Below, piece after piece: positions 1-6,959 of a DNA stretch of 38,273 nt. The notes under the pieces were generated by a model. The model searched no databases and was not told the origin of the DNA. It saw only the letters and a program-made list of their open reading frames with translations. Position 1 is the first letter of the stretch; the number at the start of each line of letters is the position of its first letter. Origin of the DNA: Promineifilum sp. (GTDB lineage: Bacteria > Chloroflexota > Anaerolineae > Promineifilales > Promineifilaceae); NCBI GenBank assembly GCA_018058545.1, contig JAGOZU010000024.1, positions 1 to 38,273 of the forward strand. Direction: 5' to 3'. The translations under genes were made by a program, and so were the position numbers.

Positions 1-1
1 G

Positions 2-751
2 CGTGGAGCCGGCCACATCCTGACCGACTCCTTCTCCAGCAAGCTGGACATCATGGATAATCTGGGCATCGCTGAACAAGGCATCACCGCCGTCTATCTT
101 GGCGTCGGCCCGCAATTCAGACCGCCGGCGTCCGGCGGCGATAGCAGCCTGGTCGATATGGCCGTAGTCGCCAAGTACAATCTGCCGGAGTCCTACGTGC
201 TCTATCTGGGCGGCTATGAAACGCACAAGAACATCATCAACCTGCTCCACGCCTACACCTACGTGGCCCAGGCATTAGGCAATGACTATCCGCTCATCCT
301 TGCCGGGAAAAAGCCGGAGTCGGAATCAGCCAATTTCCCTGATTACGATGACATGATCGCGCGGTCGGGACTATCGAAATACGTCCGCTGGATCGGGTAT
401 GTAGACGAAGAGGACAAGCCTCTGCTCTATCGCAACGCCGAGGCATTTGTTTTTCCCAGCCGTCGCGAGGGATTTGGGCTGCCGCCGTTGGAGGCGATGG
501 CCTGCGGCACGCCGGTCATCGTCAGCGACAGCAGTTCGCTGCCGGAGATCGTCGGCCCCGCCGGATTCGCCGTCGATCCCGATGACGTGCGCGGCATGGC
601 CGGGGCGATCATATCCGTCCTCACCGAAGATTATCTGTCGGCCGATATGCGCCGGCGAGGGCCAATCCAGGCGGCAAAATTCAAATGGGAGACAACGGCG
701 GCCGAGACACTACTGGTGTATGATCGTGTCATGCGAGGTAGCGCGAAGTAG
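2..751 (+). CDS. Family 4 glycosyltransferase, 5' truncated
   Basis: This is the C-terminal part of a GT-B glycosyltransferase. The frame is open to the left edge, so the Met at base 53 is internal and not the start. What remains is mostly the nucleotide-sugar-binding half. It has the YLGVGPQF segment typical of the domain junction, LYLGGYETHKN with the conserved Gly and Lys region, and the EGFGLPPLE block near the end. That block is the E-x7-E motif of family 4 retaining transferases. Such enzymes move a sugar from an NDP-sugar to a glycan or lipid acceptor at the inner face of the membrane. A CDP-hexose dehydratase gene begins 38 bases downstream, which suggests a surface-polysaccharide cluster extending left of the window. 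The acceptor and the sugar cannot be told from the sequence. Confidence 0.9.
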   Translation, partial: RGAGHILTDSFSSKLDIMDNLGIAEQGITAVYLGVGPQFRPPASGGDSSLVDMAVVAKYNLPESYVLYLGGYETHKNIINLLHAYTYVAQALGNDYPLILAGKKPESESANFPDYDDMIARSGLSKYVRWIGYVDEEDKPLLYRNAEAFVFPSRREGFGLPPLEAMACGTPVIVSDSSSLPEIVGPAGFAVDPDDVRGMAGAIISVLTEDYLSADMRRRGPIQAAKFKWETTAAETLLVYDRVMRGSAK

Positions 752-761
752 GAATTTCGAG

Positions 762-781
762 TTACGAATTCAGATTCGTAA
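762..781. repeat. Short inverted repeat between glycosyltransferase and dehydratase genes
   Basis: The arms TTACGAAT and ATTCGTAA (762-769 and 774-781) are perfectly complementary around the loop TCAG. Flanking GAG and CTC could extend the stem. It fills the 38-base gap and has no T-tract, so it is not a normal terminator. It resembles a small extragenic palindrome. It could also pair near the start region of the next gene. Confidence 0.4.
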
Positions 782-789
782 TCTCTGAT

Positions 790-1926
790 TTGGATATCAA
801 TATGACCCATAACCACTATCCTTTTAACAACGCTTATGCCGGTCTTCCGGTGCTCGTCACCGGCCACACCGGCTTCAAAGGTTCATGGCTCGTCACCTGG
901 CTGCTCGAATTGGGAGCGCAAGTGATCGGCTACAGCCTGCCCGACCCGCCCACAAAGCCGAGCAATTTCGTCGTCTCCAATCTGACGAAGCACATCATCG
1001 ATGTTCGTGGTGACATCCGCGACTACGAACACCTGCATCAAACCATCATCGCCCATCGGCCGCAGGTCATCTTCCATCTGGCGGCCCAGCCCATCGTCCT
1101 GCGCTCGGTGGAATTACCCAAACTGACTATCGATACCAACGCCGGCGGCACGGTTAATGTGCTGGAAGCGATCCGCCACAGCGACAGCGTTCGCGCTCTG
1201 GTCAGCATCACCACCGACAAGGTTTATGAAAATCAGGAGTGGCTATGGGGCTATCGCGAGACCGACCAACTGGGCGGCCACGATCCCTATAGCGCGAGCA
1301 AGGCAATGGCCGAGCTGGCAATTGCCGCCTTTCGCAGCACCTACTTCTCCCCGGAGGAGTATGGCAAATCCCACCACGTCGCCATCGCCTCCACGCGAGC
1401 GGGCAACGTCATCGGCGGCGGCGACTTCGCCGACTACCGCCTCGTGCCCGACTGCATGAAGGCGCTCATGGACGGCCGCCCCATCGGCGTGCGCAATCCC
1501 CTCAGCGTGCGGCCATGGCAGCATGTCCTGGAGCCGCTGAGCGGCTATTTGTGGCTGGGCGTCCAGTTATTGCGCCATGGCCCGGCTTTCGGCGAGCCAT
1601 GGAACTTCGGCCCGCTGGAGCAGAAGGGAGTGCCGGCTCAGGCGTTGGCCGAAAAGCTGATCGAACTCTGGGATAGCGGTTCGTGGGTCCACACGCAGCC
1701 AGGTTACGCCGAAGTGGAGACGGGGCTGTTGCGCCTCAGTTGGGACAAGGCCGCCCATCGCCTGAACTGGCGGCCGGTCTACACCTGGGTCGACGCCCTG
1801 ACCGAGATCACCGACTGGTTCAAGGGATTCCAGGACAGCGCGGATATGCATGCCATGACCCGTGACCATATCCGGCGCTACACCGACCGCGCCCGCGAAT
1901 TGGAACTGGATTGGGCTGCAGGCTGA
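790..1926 (+). CDS. rfbG: CDP-glucose 4,6-dehydratase
   Basis: This enzyme converts CDP-glucose to CDP-4-keto-6-deoxyglucose, the entry step to CDP-linked deoxy and dideoxy sugars of surface glycans. It is an extended short-chain dehydrogenase/reductase of normal length (378 residues). The NAD-binding glycine motif TGHTGFKG is at residues 24-31, TTDKVYE at 141-147, and the catalytic YSASK with Tyr167 and Lys171. The TGHTGFKGSW form separates CDP-glucose dehydratases from dTDP-glucose dehydratases. The first codon counted here is TTG at 790. An ATG four codons later, at 802, is equally likely, and neither has a clear ribosome-binding site. The usual partner, glucose-1-phosphate cytidylyltransferase, is not in the window and may lie to the left. 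Confidence 0.93.
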   Translation: MDINMTHNHYPFNNAYAGLPVLVTGHTGFKGSWLVTWLLELGAQVIGYSLPDPPTKPSNFVVSNLTKHIIDVRGDIRDYEHLHQTIIAHRPQVIFHLAAQPIVLRSVELPKLTIDTNAGGTVNVLEAIRHSDSVRALVSITTDKVYENQEWLWGYRETDQLGGHDPYSASKAMAELAIAAFRSTYFSPEEYGKSHHVAIASTRAGNVIGGGDFADYRLVPDCMKALMDGRPIGVRNPLSVRPWQHVLEPLSGYLWLGVQLLRHGPAFGEPWNFGPLEQKGVPAQALAEKLIELWDSGSWVHTQPGYAEVETGLLRLSWDKAAHRLNWRPVYTWVDALTEITDWFKGFQDSADMHAMTRDHIRRYTDRARELELDWAAG

Positions 1927-1944
1927 TCAAGCCTTCGGAGAGAA

Positions 1945-3267
1945 ATGTTCGCAAAAAAAACTTATAGAGGATTCGTCGCCATCACGCTGGCGGCAGTCGC
2001 TATTATCATCGTTCTGTGCCTGAGCCCGTTTAATCCTGTCTGGCATCTCCCTATTCCATTCGAACAGATTCAATGGAAACCACAGAACATCTTTGATTTT
2101 CCCCGCAATATATTGTTCTTTCTGCCCTTCGGCTTTGGGCTGTCGGGCGTGCTGGCCCATCATAGCCGAAAGGATATCGACAGTTTGAAGATCGGCCGGC
2201 GCGTCTTCGTCGCCGGTATGCTGCTTTCGGTCATCATGGAATCGATCCAGTTGTTTATACCCGATCGAGTGACCTCTCTGGCCGACGTCGCCGCTAACAG
2301 TATCGGCGCTCTGGTTGGCTACGGTTTGTTTCACATCTGGAAAATGGGGATCGGCCGTGCACTTGACCGCTACATCACCCGGCGAAATCTGCTCTTCGGC
2401 CTGGCTCTGTACGCCATCGGCAGTGCACTGCTGACCGCCTACCTGATTAACCACGTCCGTTTGACGAACTGGGACACCTCGTTTCCCTTGGTCATCGGCA
2501 ACGAAGCGACTGGCGATCGGCCATGGCAAGGATCGGTACGATCACTGCTTATGGACGTTCGCTGTGACGATCCGCTTCCTCCGGATGTCTCTGTTGATTA
2601 CGATTTTTCGGGGGAGGCACCTTACGAAAACATCAGCCGGCGAGGGGATGAGCCGTCATTGAACTGGAGCGAAGGGCCGACAACGCCACAGGAAGACGGC
2701 AGCGTCACGACCGGCCCCGGCGAATGGCTGATAACCACCGGTCCGTTCGAAAGTTTCTCCAATTACGCCAGTCATTGCCATCACATTGTCATCAATACAA
2801 CCGTCACAGCGGCCAACCCGGCGCAAAACGGCCCCGCACGCATCGTCTCCATCTCGGCCGATACCCACCACCGAAATATCACCCTGGGGCAGGAAGGTGA
2901 CGCGTTGCTCATCCGCCTGCGCACACCCTCCTCCGGAGAAAACGGTTATAAGCCGGAGATTATCGTGCCCGACCTCTTTGCCGAGCAACAGCCGAAGGAT
3001 CTATGGGTCGAATATAACGCGCCAATGCTGGTTGTTCGGGTGAACGGCAATGCGGAAGAGTACATGCTTTCACTGGCGCCGGGGATAGCGTTCTTCACCG
3101 ATCTCCAACCGGGTAATGGTCACTGGACAATCACAATGGATGGCTGGCTCTATCGATACGATATCGCCTATGGCATTCTCGTTGTTGGGGTGGCTCTGGC
3201 GACAATCGCGGCGCTGGTCGCGGTCAGGCGAACCTTCGGCGAGGAAGCGCGACGGCGGCGGGATTAA
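1945..3267 (+). CDS. VanZ-like membrane protein with C-terminal lectin-like domain
   Basis: The N-terminal ~165 residues form a VanZ-type membrane domain with several hydrophobic spans. It has FPRNILFFLPFGFGL near residue 50 and the signature ESIQLFIPDRVTSLADVAANS near 100. An extracytoplasmic region of about 230 residues follows, with a concanavalin/LamG-like pattern (VIGNEATGDRPWQG, LLIRLRTP, APGIAFF). The protein closes with one more transmembrane helix (about 408-430) and a basic Arg-rich tail. The ATG at 1945 follows a GGAGAG ribosome-binding site 18 bases after the dehydratase, so the two genes are probably cotranscribed. VanZ proteins are linked to teicoplanin resistance in enterococci, but most family members have no known role. 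A function in surface glycan handling is inferred from the neighbours only. Confidence 0.82.
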   Translation: MFAKKTYRGFVAITLAAVAIIIVLCLSPFNPVWHLPIPFEQIQWKPQNIFDFPRNILFFLPFGFGLSGVLAHHSRKDIDSLKIGRRVFVAGMLLSVIMESIQLFIPDRVTSLADVAANSIGALVGYGLFHIWKMGIGRALDRYITRRNLLFGLALYAIGSALLTAYLINHVRLTNWDTSFPLVIGNEATGDRPWQGSVRSLLMDVRCDDPLPPDVSVDYDFSGEAPYENISRRGDEPSLNWSEGPTTPQEDGSVTTGPGEWLITTGPFESFSNYASHCHHIVINTTVTAANPAQNGPARIVSISADTHHRNITLGQEGDALLIRLRTPSSGENGYKPEIIVPDLFAEQQPKDLWVEYNAPMLVVRVNGNAEEYMLSLAPGIAFFTDLQPGNGHWTITMDGWLYRYDIAYGILVVGVALATIAALVAVRRTFGEEARRRRD

Positions 3268-3278
3268 CGGTACGGCCG

Positions 3279-4025
3279 TCAAGCCCGCTGGCCAAGGCGG
3301 CTGGCGGCATCCTTGTCCAGAAGCCACTTCACCGCTCCACCCTCTTTGGCACAAATCCTTTGGGCCGGAAGGCGAACGGGGTCATCCTGATTGAGGGTGT
3401 TGTAGACCGAGTCGGCCTTGCCGGTCCCCGATACAAGGAAATAGATATGACGGGCATCGTTAAAGACCGGCGGCGTCAGCGTCACTCGACCGGCGGGGCG
3501 GCCCTGATAGTCGGCCGACACGGCGATGACCGGCGCCCCGGCAACCATCGGCGAACCGGGAAAGAGTGACGCGGTGTGGCCGTCTTCCCCCAGGCCAAGC
3601 AACACCACATCGAAGCGTGGCCAGAGAATGGGCGCGCCCGGGTCATGGCCGGCGGCCCAGGCCCGCAATTGCTCCGTGTAATCGGCCGCCGCTTCTTCCG
3701 CCGCCAATTCCCCCTTGATGCGGTGGATGTTGCCTGTGGGAACAGGTATCTTGTTCAGCAGTGTTTCCCAAGCCGCGCGGTAATTGCTGCCCGAATCATC
3801 GGGAGGCACGAGACGCTCATCGCCCCAGAAAACGTGGGTATTTTCCCAGAATGCATCGCCCTTGAAGGCAGCCATCCGGCGATAGACGCTCAGGGGCGTC
3901 CCGCCGCCGGACAGAACGATGCTCGCCACGCCTCGCTGCCGGATAGCGGCCGCCAGGTCAGCCATGAAGATAGCCGCCGCGTCGGCCGCGAAATCAGGCA
4001 AGATCGAGACAGATTGCTCAGTCAT
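3279..4025 (-). CDS. pgl: 6-phosphogluconolactonase
   Basis: This enzyme hydrolyses 6-phosphoglucono-1,5-lactone to 6-phosphogluconate, the second step of the oxidative pentose phosphate pathway. It is a full-length NagB-fold lactonase (248 residues). It has LSGGGTPLSVY near residue 38, FWGDERLVPP with the following SNYRAAWETLL, and the family signature GLGEDGHTASLFPGSP with the catalytic-region His. Its ATG overlaps the end of the glucokinase gene by eight bases, so the two are translationally coupled and make 6-phosphogluconate supply units. Glucose-6-phosphate dehydrogenase, the step between them, is not in this window. The 3' end faces the VanZ gene tail to tail with an 11-base gap. Confidence 0.95.
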   Translation of the reverse strand: MTEQSVSILPDFAADAAAIFMADLAAAIRQRGVASIVLSGGGTPLSVYRRMAAFKGDAFWENTHVFWGDERLVPPDDSGSNYRAAWETLLNKIPVPTGNIHRIKGELAAEEAAADYTEQLRAWAAGHDPGAPILWPRFDVVLLGLGEDGHTASLFPGSPMVAGAPVIAVSADYQGRPAGRVTLTPPVFNDARHIYFLVSGTGKADSVYNTLNQDDPVRLPAQRICAKEGGAVKWLLDKDAASRLGQRA

Positions 4026-5019
4026 GGGCCGCCAAGGCCAGTGCGTCGTAAGCCGTGCCGTAGAGCGCCGCCTTCGGGTTATAGATGATATGGACGGGGA
4101 TGTGGCTCATCATCTCGCTGAAACGGCCCTTATCTCCAAAGAACTTCAGGAACGGTCCCTTCTGCAATTGAGGCAAGATGCGGGTGGGGATGCCGCCGCC
4201 GAGGTAAATGCCGCCGGTCGCCAGTACCGTCAGGGCCAAATTGCCGGCCTGGTCGCCCAGTATCTCCATGAACAGCTCCAGCGTGGCGGAACAGATCGGA
4301 GACTCTCCGGCCACGGCCGCCTTGACGATCACCGGTGTCATGTCGCTCGCCTCGGCCAACTGGTCCTTGAGCCAATCCGGCTCGGGGTGGCGCCCCGTCT
4401 CACGCAGGAAGGTGTAGATATTGGGGATGCCGAGGCCGGAGCAGACGCGCTCATAGCTGACATGACCCATGCGCGGCATCCAGTAGTTGAGCATCTCCAG
4501 TTGTAACGGCGTAGTGGGGCCAAAAGCGCAATGGCCGCCCTCGGAGGGATGGGATTCATAGCGCTCTGTGGCTCTGTTCCACACCAGATACGCCTCCCCC
4601 AACCCCGTTCCCGGCGCGATGACGCCGATGGCGCCGCGACCGACGGCCTCGCCTTCATTGAGGGTGATCAAATCCGTCCGCTCCAGAAAGGGAACGGCCG
4701 TAGCCAGCGCTTCCAGATCGTTGAGCAGATGAACCCTGAAGCCGAAGCGTTGCTGCATATCGCTCGCATCGATAGCCCACGACAGGTTGGTCACCTGGGC
4801 GCGATCGCCCATCACCGGCCCGGCCACGCCGAAGCTTCCGGCGGAGATGGTGATGCCGCTATCGCGCAGGAACTCCTCGACGATGATTTCCAGCGATTGA
4901 TATTGCCGGCTGGGGAAGACGCGCTCCTGAACGGGATGACGCGAGATAAGCGCGCCGTCATCGACATCGAAGACGGCCAGAACAGTCTTGGTGCCACCAA
5001 TATCGCCGGCGAGTAACAT
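4018..5019 (-). CDS. glk: Glucokinase (Glk family, non-ROK)
   Basis: This enzyme phosphorylates glucose to glucose-6-phosphate with ATP in the cytoplasm. At 333 residues it matches the E. coli Glk family rather than ROK kinases. It starts with the phosphate-binding GDIGGTKT at residues 5-12, has LLNDLEALA with the catalytic Asp near 100, the adenosine-region IAPGTGLGEAYLVW, and HPSEGGHCAFGP with the family Glu and His. The ROK zinc Cys cluster is absent. The ATG at 5019 follows an AGAGG ribosome-binding site. It is the first of a two-gene unit with pgl. The 115-base space upstream holds a CATTCCGGAATG palindrome that could be an operator. Confidence 0.94.
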   Translation of the reverse strand: MLLAGDIGGTKTVLAVFDVDDGALISRHPVQERVFPSRQYQSLEIIVEEFLRDSGITISAGSFGVAGPVMGDRAQVTNLSWAIDASDMQQRFGFRVHLLNDLEALATAVPFLERTDLITLNEGEAVGRGAIGVIAPGTGLGEAYLVWNRATERYESHPSEGGHCAFGPTTPLQLEMLNYWMPRMGHVSYERVCSGLGIPNIYTFLRETGRHPEPDWLKDQLAEASDMTPVIVKAAVAGESPICSATLELFMEILGDQAGNLALTVLATGGIYLGGGIPTRILPQLQKGPFLKFFGDKGRFSEMMSHIPVHIIYNPKAALYGTAYDALALAAHD

Positions 5020-5040
5020 AGGCTAACCTCTGACTTCGAT

Positions 5041-5052
5041 CATTCCGGAATG
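5041..5052. promoter_or_regulatory. Palindrome upstream of glucokinase
   Basis: CATTCCGGAATG is a perfect 12-base palindrome about 21 bases before the glk start. Two of the three next outer pairs also match. Its position suits a regulator site in the glk-pgl promoter or 5' leader. No regulator is identified, and a short palindrome can occur by chance. Confidence 0.3.
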
Positions 5053-5134
5053 GTCATGTTGGGTTGGGATCACATCGTTCCAGATCATTTTAGACGGGGT
5101 CGGCGCGAGCTGGTCCGTTTCCAATAGGCGAGGA

Positions 5135-5464
5135 CTAGTTCCGGTTATCGCCCGGAGCTGTTTGTTCCAGGGCGAGAATCAGCGCTTCCAACTCGTCGTG
5201 ACAATCGGCGCAAAAGCCCAGATGGTGTTCGAGCAGGGGCTTGATACTGCCCACGTCCTCACGGGATATAAGGCAATCGACATACTCATCAAGCCGATTG
5301 AAAACCTCTTCGCAAGAGAGTTCGTCGTCGCGCGTCACACACAGAAGGCGCATCAGTCGCTCGATGGACTGATCATCCAGAGGAACGGCGGCGCTTGCGT
5401 CGGGGGTATCGGAAGGCCGCTCCATGATCCGGCGAAGTTTTTCACTCAAAGTAGCCATTCTCAT
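5135..5464 (-). CDS. Soluble zinc-finger anti-sigma factor (putative)
   Basis: A small 109-residue protein encoded 55 bases after an ECF sigma gene on the same strand. Its second half has the pattern of an anti-sigma zinc-finger domain: SCEEVFNRLDEYVD near residue 50, then HHLGFCADCHDE near 79-90. This gives the H-x3-C-x2-C core with an upstream Cys. There is no transmembrane helix, so it would act as a cytoplasmic, ZAS-type sensor that sequesters the sigma factor and could release it on redox or metal stress. That role is inferred from the family and the pairing. The start may be the ATG at 5464 or the one at 5458. Neither has a strong ribosome-binding site. Confidence 0.75.
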   Translation of the reverse strand: MRMATLSEKLRRIMERPSDTPDASAAVPLDDQSIERLMRLLCVTRDDELSCEEVFNRLDEYVDCLISREDVGSIKPLLEHHLGFCADCHDELEALILALEQTAPGDNRN

Positions 5465-5519
5465 TCTCAGACGGTGCCGTGCTTGATTTTCTTACAGTCA
5501 TTCTGCCGGAAGGAGGTCA

Positions 5520-6164
5520 TCAATCGCCAAAGACGGCGATCACTTCCTCCGGCGTCAGCCCGTCATCGGCCATGCGGCGGCGAAGTCTCTGCCGGGCATC
5601 GAACAACAGCTTGTAGAGGGCGTTTTGGTTCGACTCCATTTGAAAGGCAACTTCACTGAGCGGCCGCCCCTGAATGACGACGGCCGTCAGCGCCTCTCGC
5701 TGCTTCTCGGTCAACTCCTCGTTGATGAGATAGTTGACATAAGCGATCAGCTCCCGACGCTCGGTTACGTCTTCCGGACGCGGGGAGGGATCGGCCACGA
5801 AAGAGGGGGTGTACTCCCCGTCATCCGTCTGCGTCAACTGGTCGAGCGACATATCGCGCCACCGCTTGCGGCGCAACTCCGTCAACCCAATGTTGAGAGC
5901 GATCTTGTTGGCCCACGTCGTGAAAAGGCTGCGCCCGGCAAAGGTATCGAGGCTATCGAGCACCTTCAGCAACGTCTCCTGGACGAAATCATCCACCAGT
6001 GCGTCGAACTCCGGCGCGGCGGTGTCGACCTGGGTAATGAGACCACGGCGGAGACCATTGGCGAGGATCAGGCGCAGATCGCTGAGAGCCGCTTCGCGCG
6101 CCGGTCCTTCAATCCGCAGATCGGACAGCCATTCCTCGTTGGTGCGTGTTGTCGTCGCGCTCAT
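5520..6164 (-). CDS. ECF-type RNA polymerase sigma factor
   Basis: A 214-residue sigma-70 family protein containing only regions 2 and 4. Region 2 includes DDFVQETLLKVLDSLDTF and TWANKIALNIGLTELRRKRWRD (roughly residues 57-105), which would bind core polymerase and the -10 element. After a linker, region 4 (about 150-200) has LTEKQREAL followed by a helix-turn-helix, LSEVAFQMESNQNALYKLL. It is paired with the zinc-finger gene downstream, forming a sigma/anti-sigma unit. The ATG at 6164 has no clear ribosome-binding site. A -10-like TACAAT lies about 45 bases upstream. The regulon is unknown. The adjacent glucokinase and lactonase genes could be targets, which is a guess. Confidence 0.9.
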   Translation of the reverse strand: MSATTTRTNEEWLSDLRIEGPAREAALSDLRLILANGLRRGLITQVDTAAPEFDALVDDFVQETLLKVLDSLDTFAGRSLFTTWANKIALNIGLTELRRKRWRDMSLDQLTQTDDGEYTPSFVADPSPRPEDVTERRELIAYVNYLINEELTEKQREALTAVVIQGRPLSEVAFQMESNQNALYKLLFDARQRLRRRMADDGLTPEEVIAVFGD

Positions 6165-6266
6165 AGCGGTGTGGTCATTGTCTTGCCCGATCGGGACGTG
6201 ACCGTATTGTAGCCGCTATCATTGAACTCGTCGCTCAATTGGCGAAATTGGGCTGGAACAACCGTA

Positions 6267-6959
6267 TCATGAATCAACCGACGGCAGGACCACCTGGTGA
6301 TAGTAATCGCACCAATCCTTCAGGGGACAGATGTGACACAGCGGCCCGCGAGCGTGACAGATCTCTCGTCCATGACGAATCAGATTGATGTGAATGGGAT
6401 AGTACGTCTCCGGCGCGCCAAGCTCGGCCAGAAAGGCGTGGGCTTTCTCCGCACTCATGCGCGGCGGGATCAGTCCCAAACGACCCGATACCCGGTGGAC
6501 ATGGGTATCGACCGGAAAGGCGTCGCGACCCATTGAAAACAGCAGGACAATGGAGGCCGTCTTGGGTCCCACGCCCTCGATACTCGTTAACCAGTCCATT
6601 GCCTCGGCCGTCGGCATCCCGGCCAGGAAATCGAGCGACAGTTCGCCACGCTCGCGATAGATGTGGCGGAGGGCGTTTCGGATACGGGGACCTTTCACGT
6701 TGGCCAAACCCGCCGAACGGATGACGTCACTGATCTCCTCCGGCGGCGCGTGCATCACACTCTCCCAATCGGGGTAGTGGGTCGTCAATTCAGTCATAGC
6801 CCGGCCGGAGTTGATGTCACTCGTGGCCTGCGAGAGGATGGTGCCGACCAATACATCCAGCGGCGAACCGGTGGATGTCCAGACAGGAAGGCCATACGTC
6901 TCGTTCAGAATGCGATAGACGACGGCATATTTTTTACGTAAAGCTGCAATGGTCATCAT
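6267..6959 (-). CDS. nth: Endonuclease III, DNA glycosylase/AP lyase
   Basis: This base-excision repair enzyme removes oxidised pyrimidines and cleaves at the abasic site. All key parts are visible in 230 residues: the helix-hairpin-helix IEGVGPKTASIVLLF with catalytic Lys133, the catalytic Asp151 in PVDTHVHRVSGRLG, and a C-terminal iron-sulfur loop with Cys201, 208, 211 and 217 in the canonical C-x6-C-x2-C-x5-C spacing. The start overlaps the stop of the upstream methyltransferase as ATGA (6956-6959), so the two are translationally coupled. A second ATG follows immediately, and either could be used. Confidence 0.95.
   Translation of the reverse strand: MMTIAALRKKYAVVYRILNETYGLPVWTSTGSPLDVLVGTILSQATSDINSGRAMTELTTHYPDWESVMHAPPEEISDVIRSAGLANVKGPRIRNALRHIYRERGELSLDFLAGMPTAEAMDWLTSIEGVGPKTASIVLLFSMGRDAFPVDTHVHRVSGRLGLIPPRMSAEKAHAFLAELGAPETYYPIHINLIRHGREICHARGPLCHICPLKDWCDYYHQVVLPSVDS

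Noticed and set aside
53-55. ATG that could be taken as the start of the first glycosyltransferase
   Set aside because: The same frame is open to the window edge and upstream residues (DSFSSKLDI) continue the family pattern, so the gene is truncated by the window.
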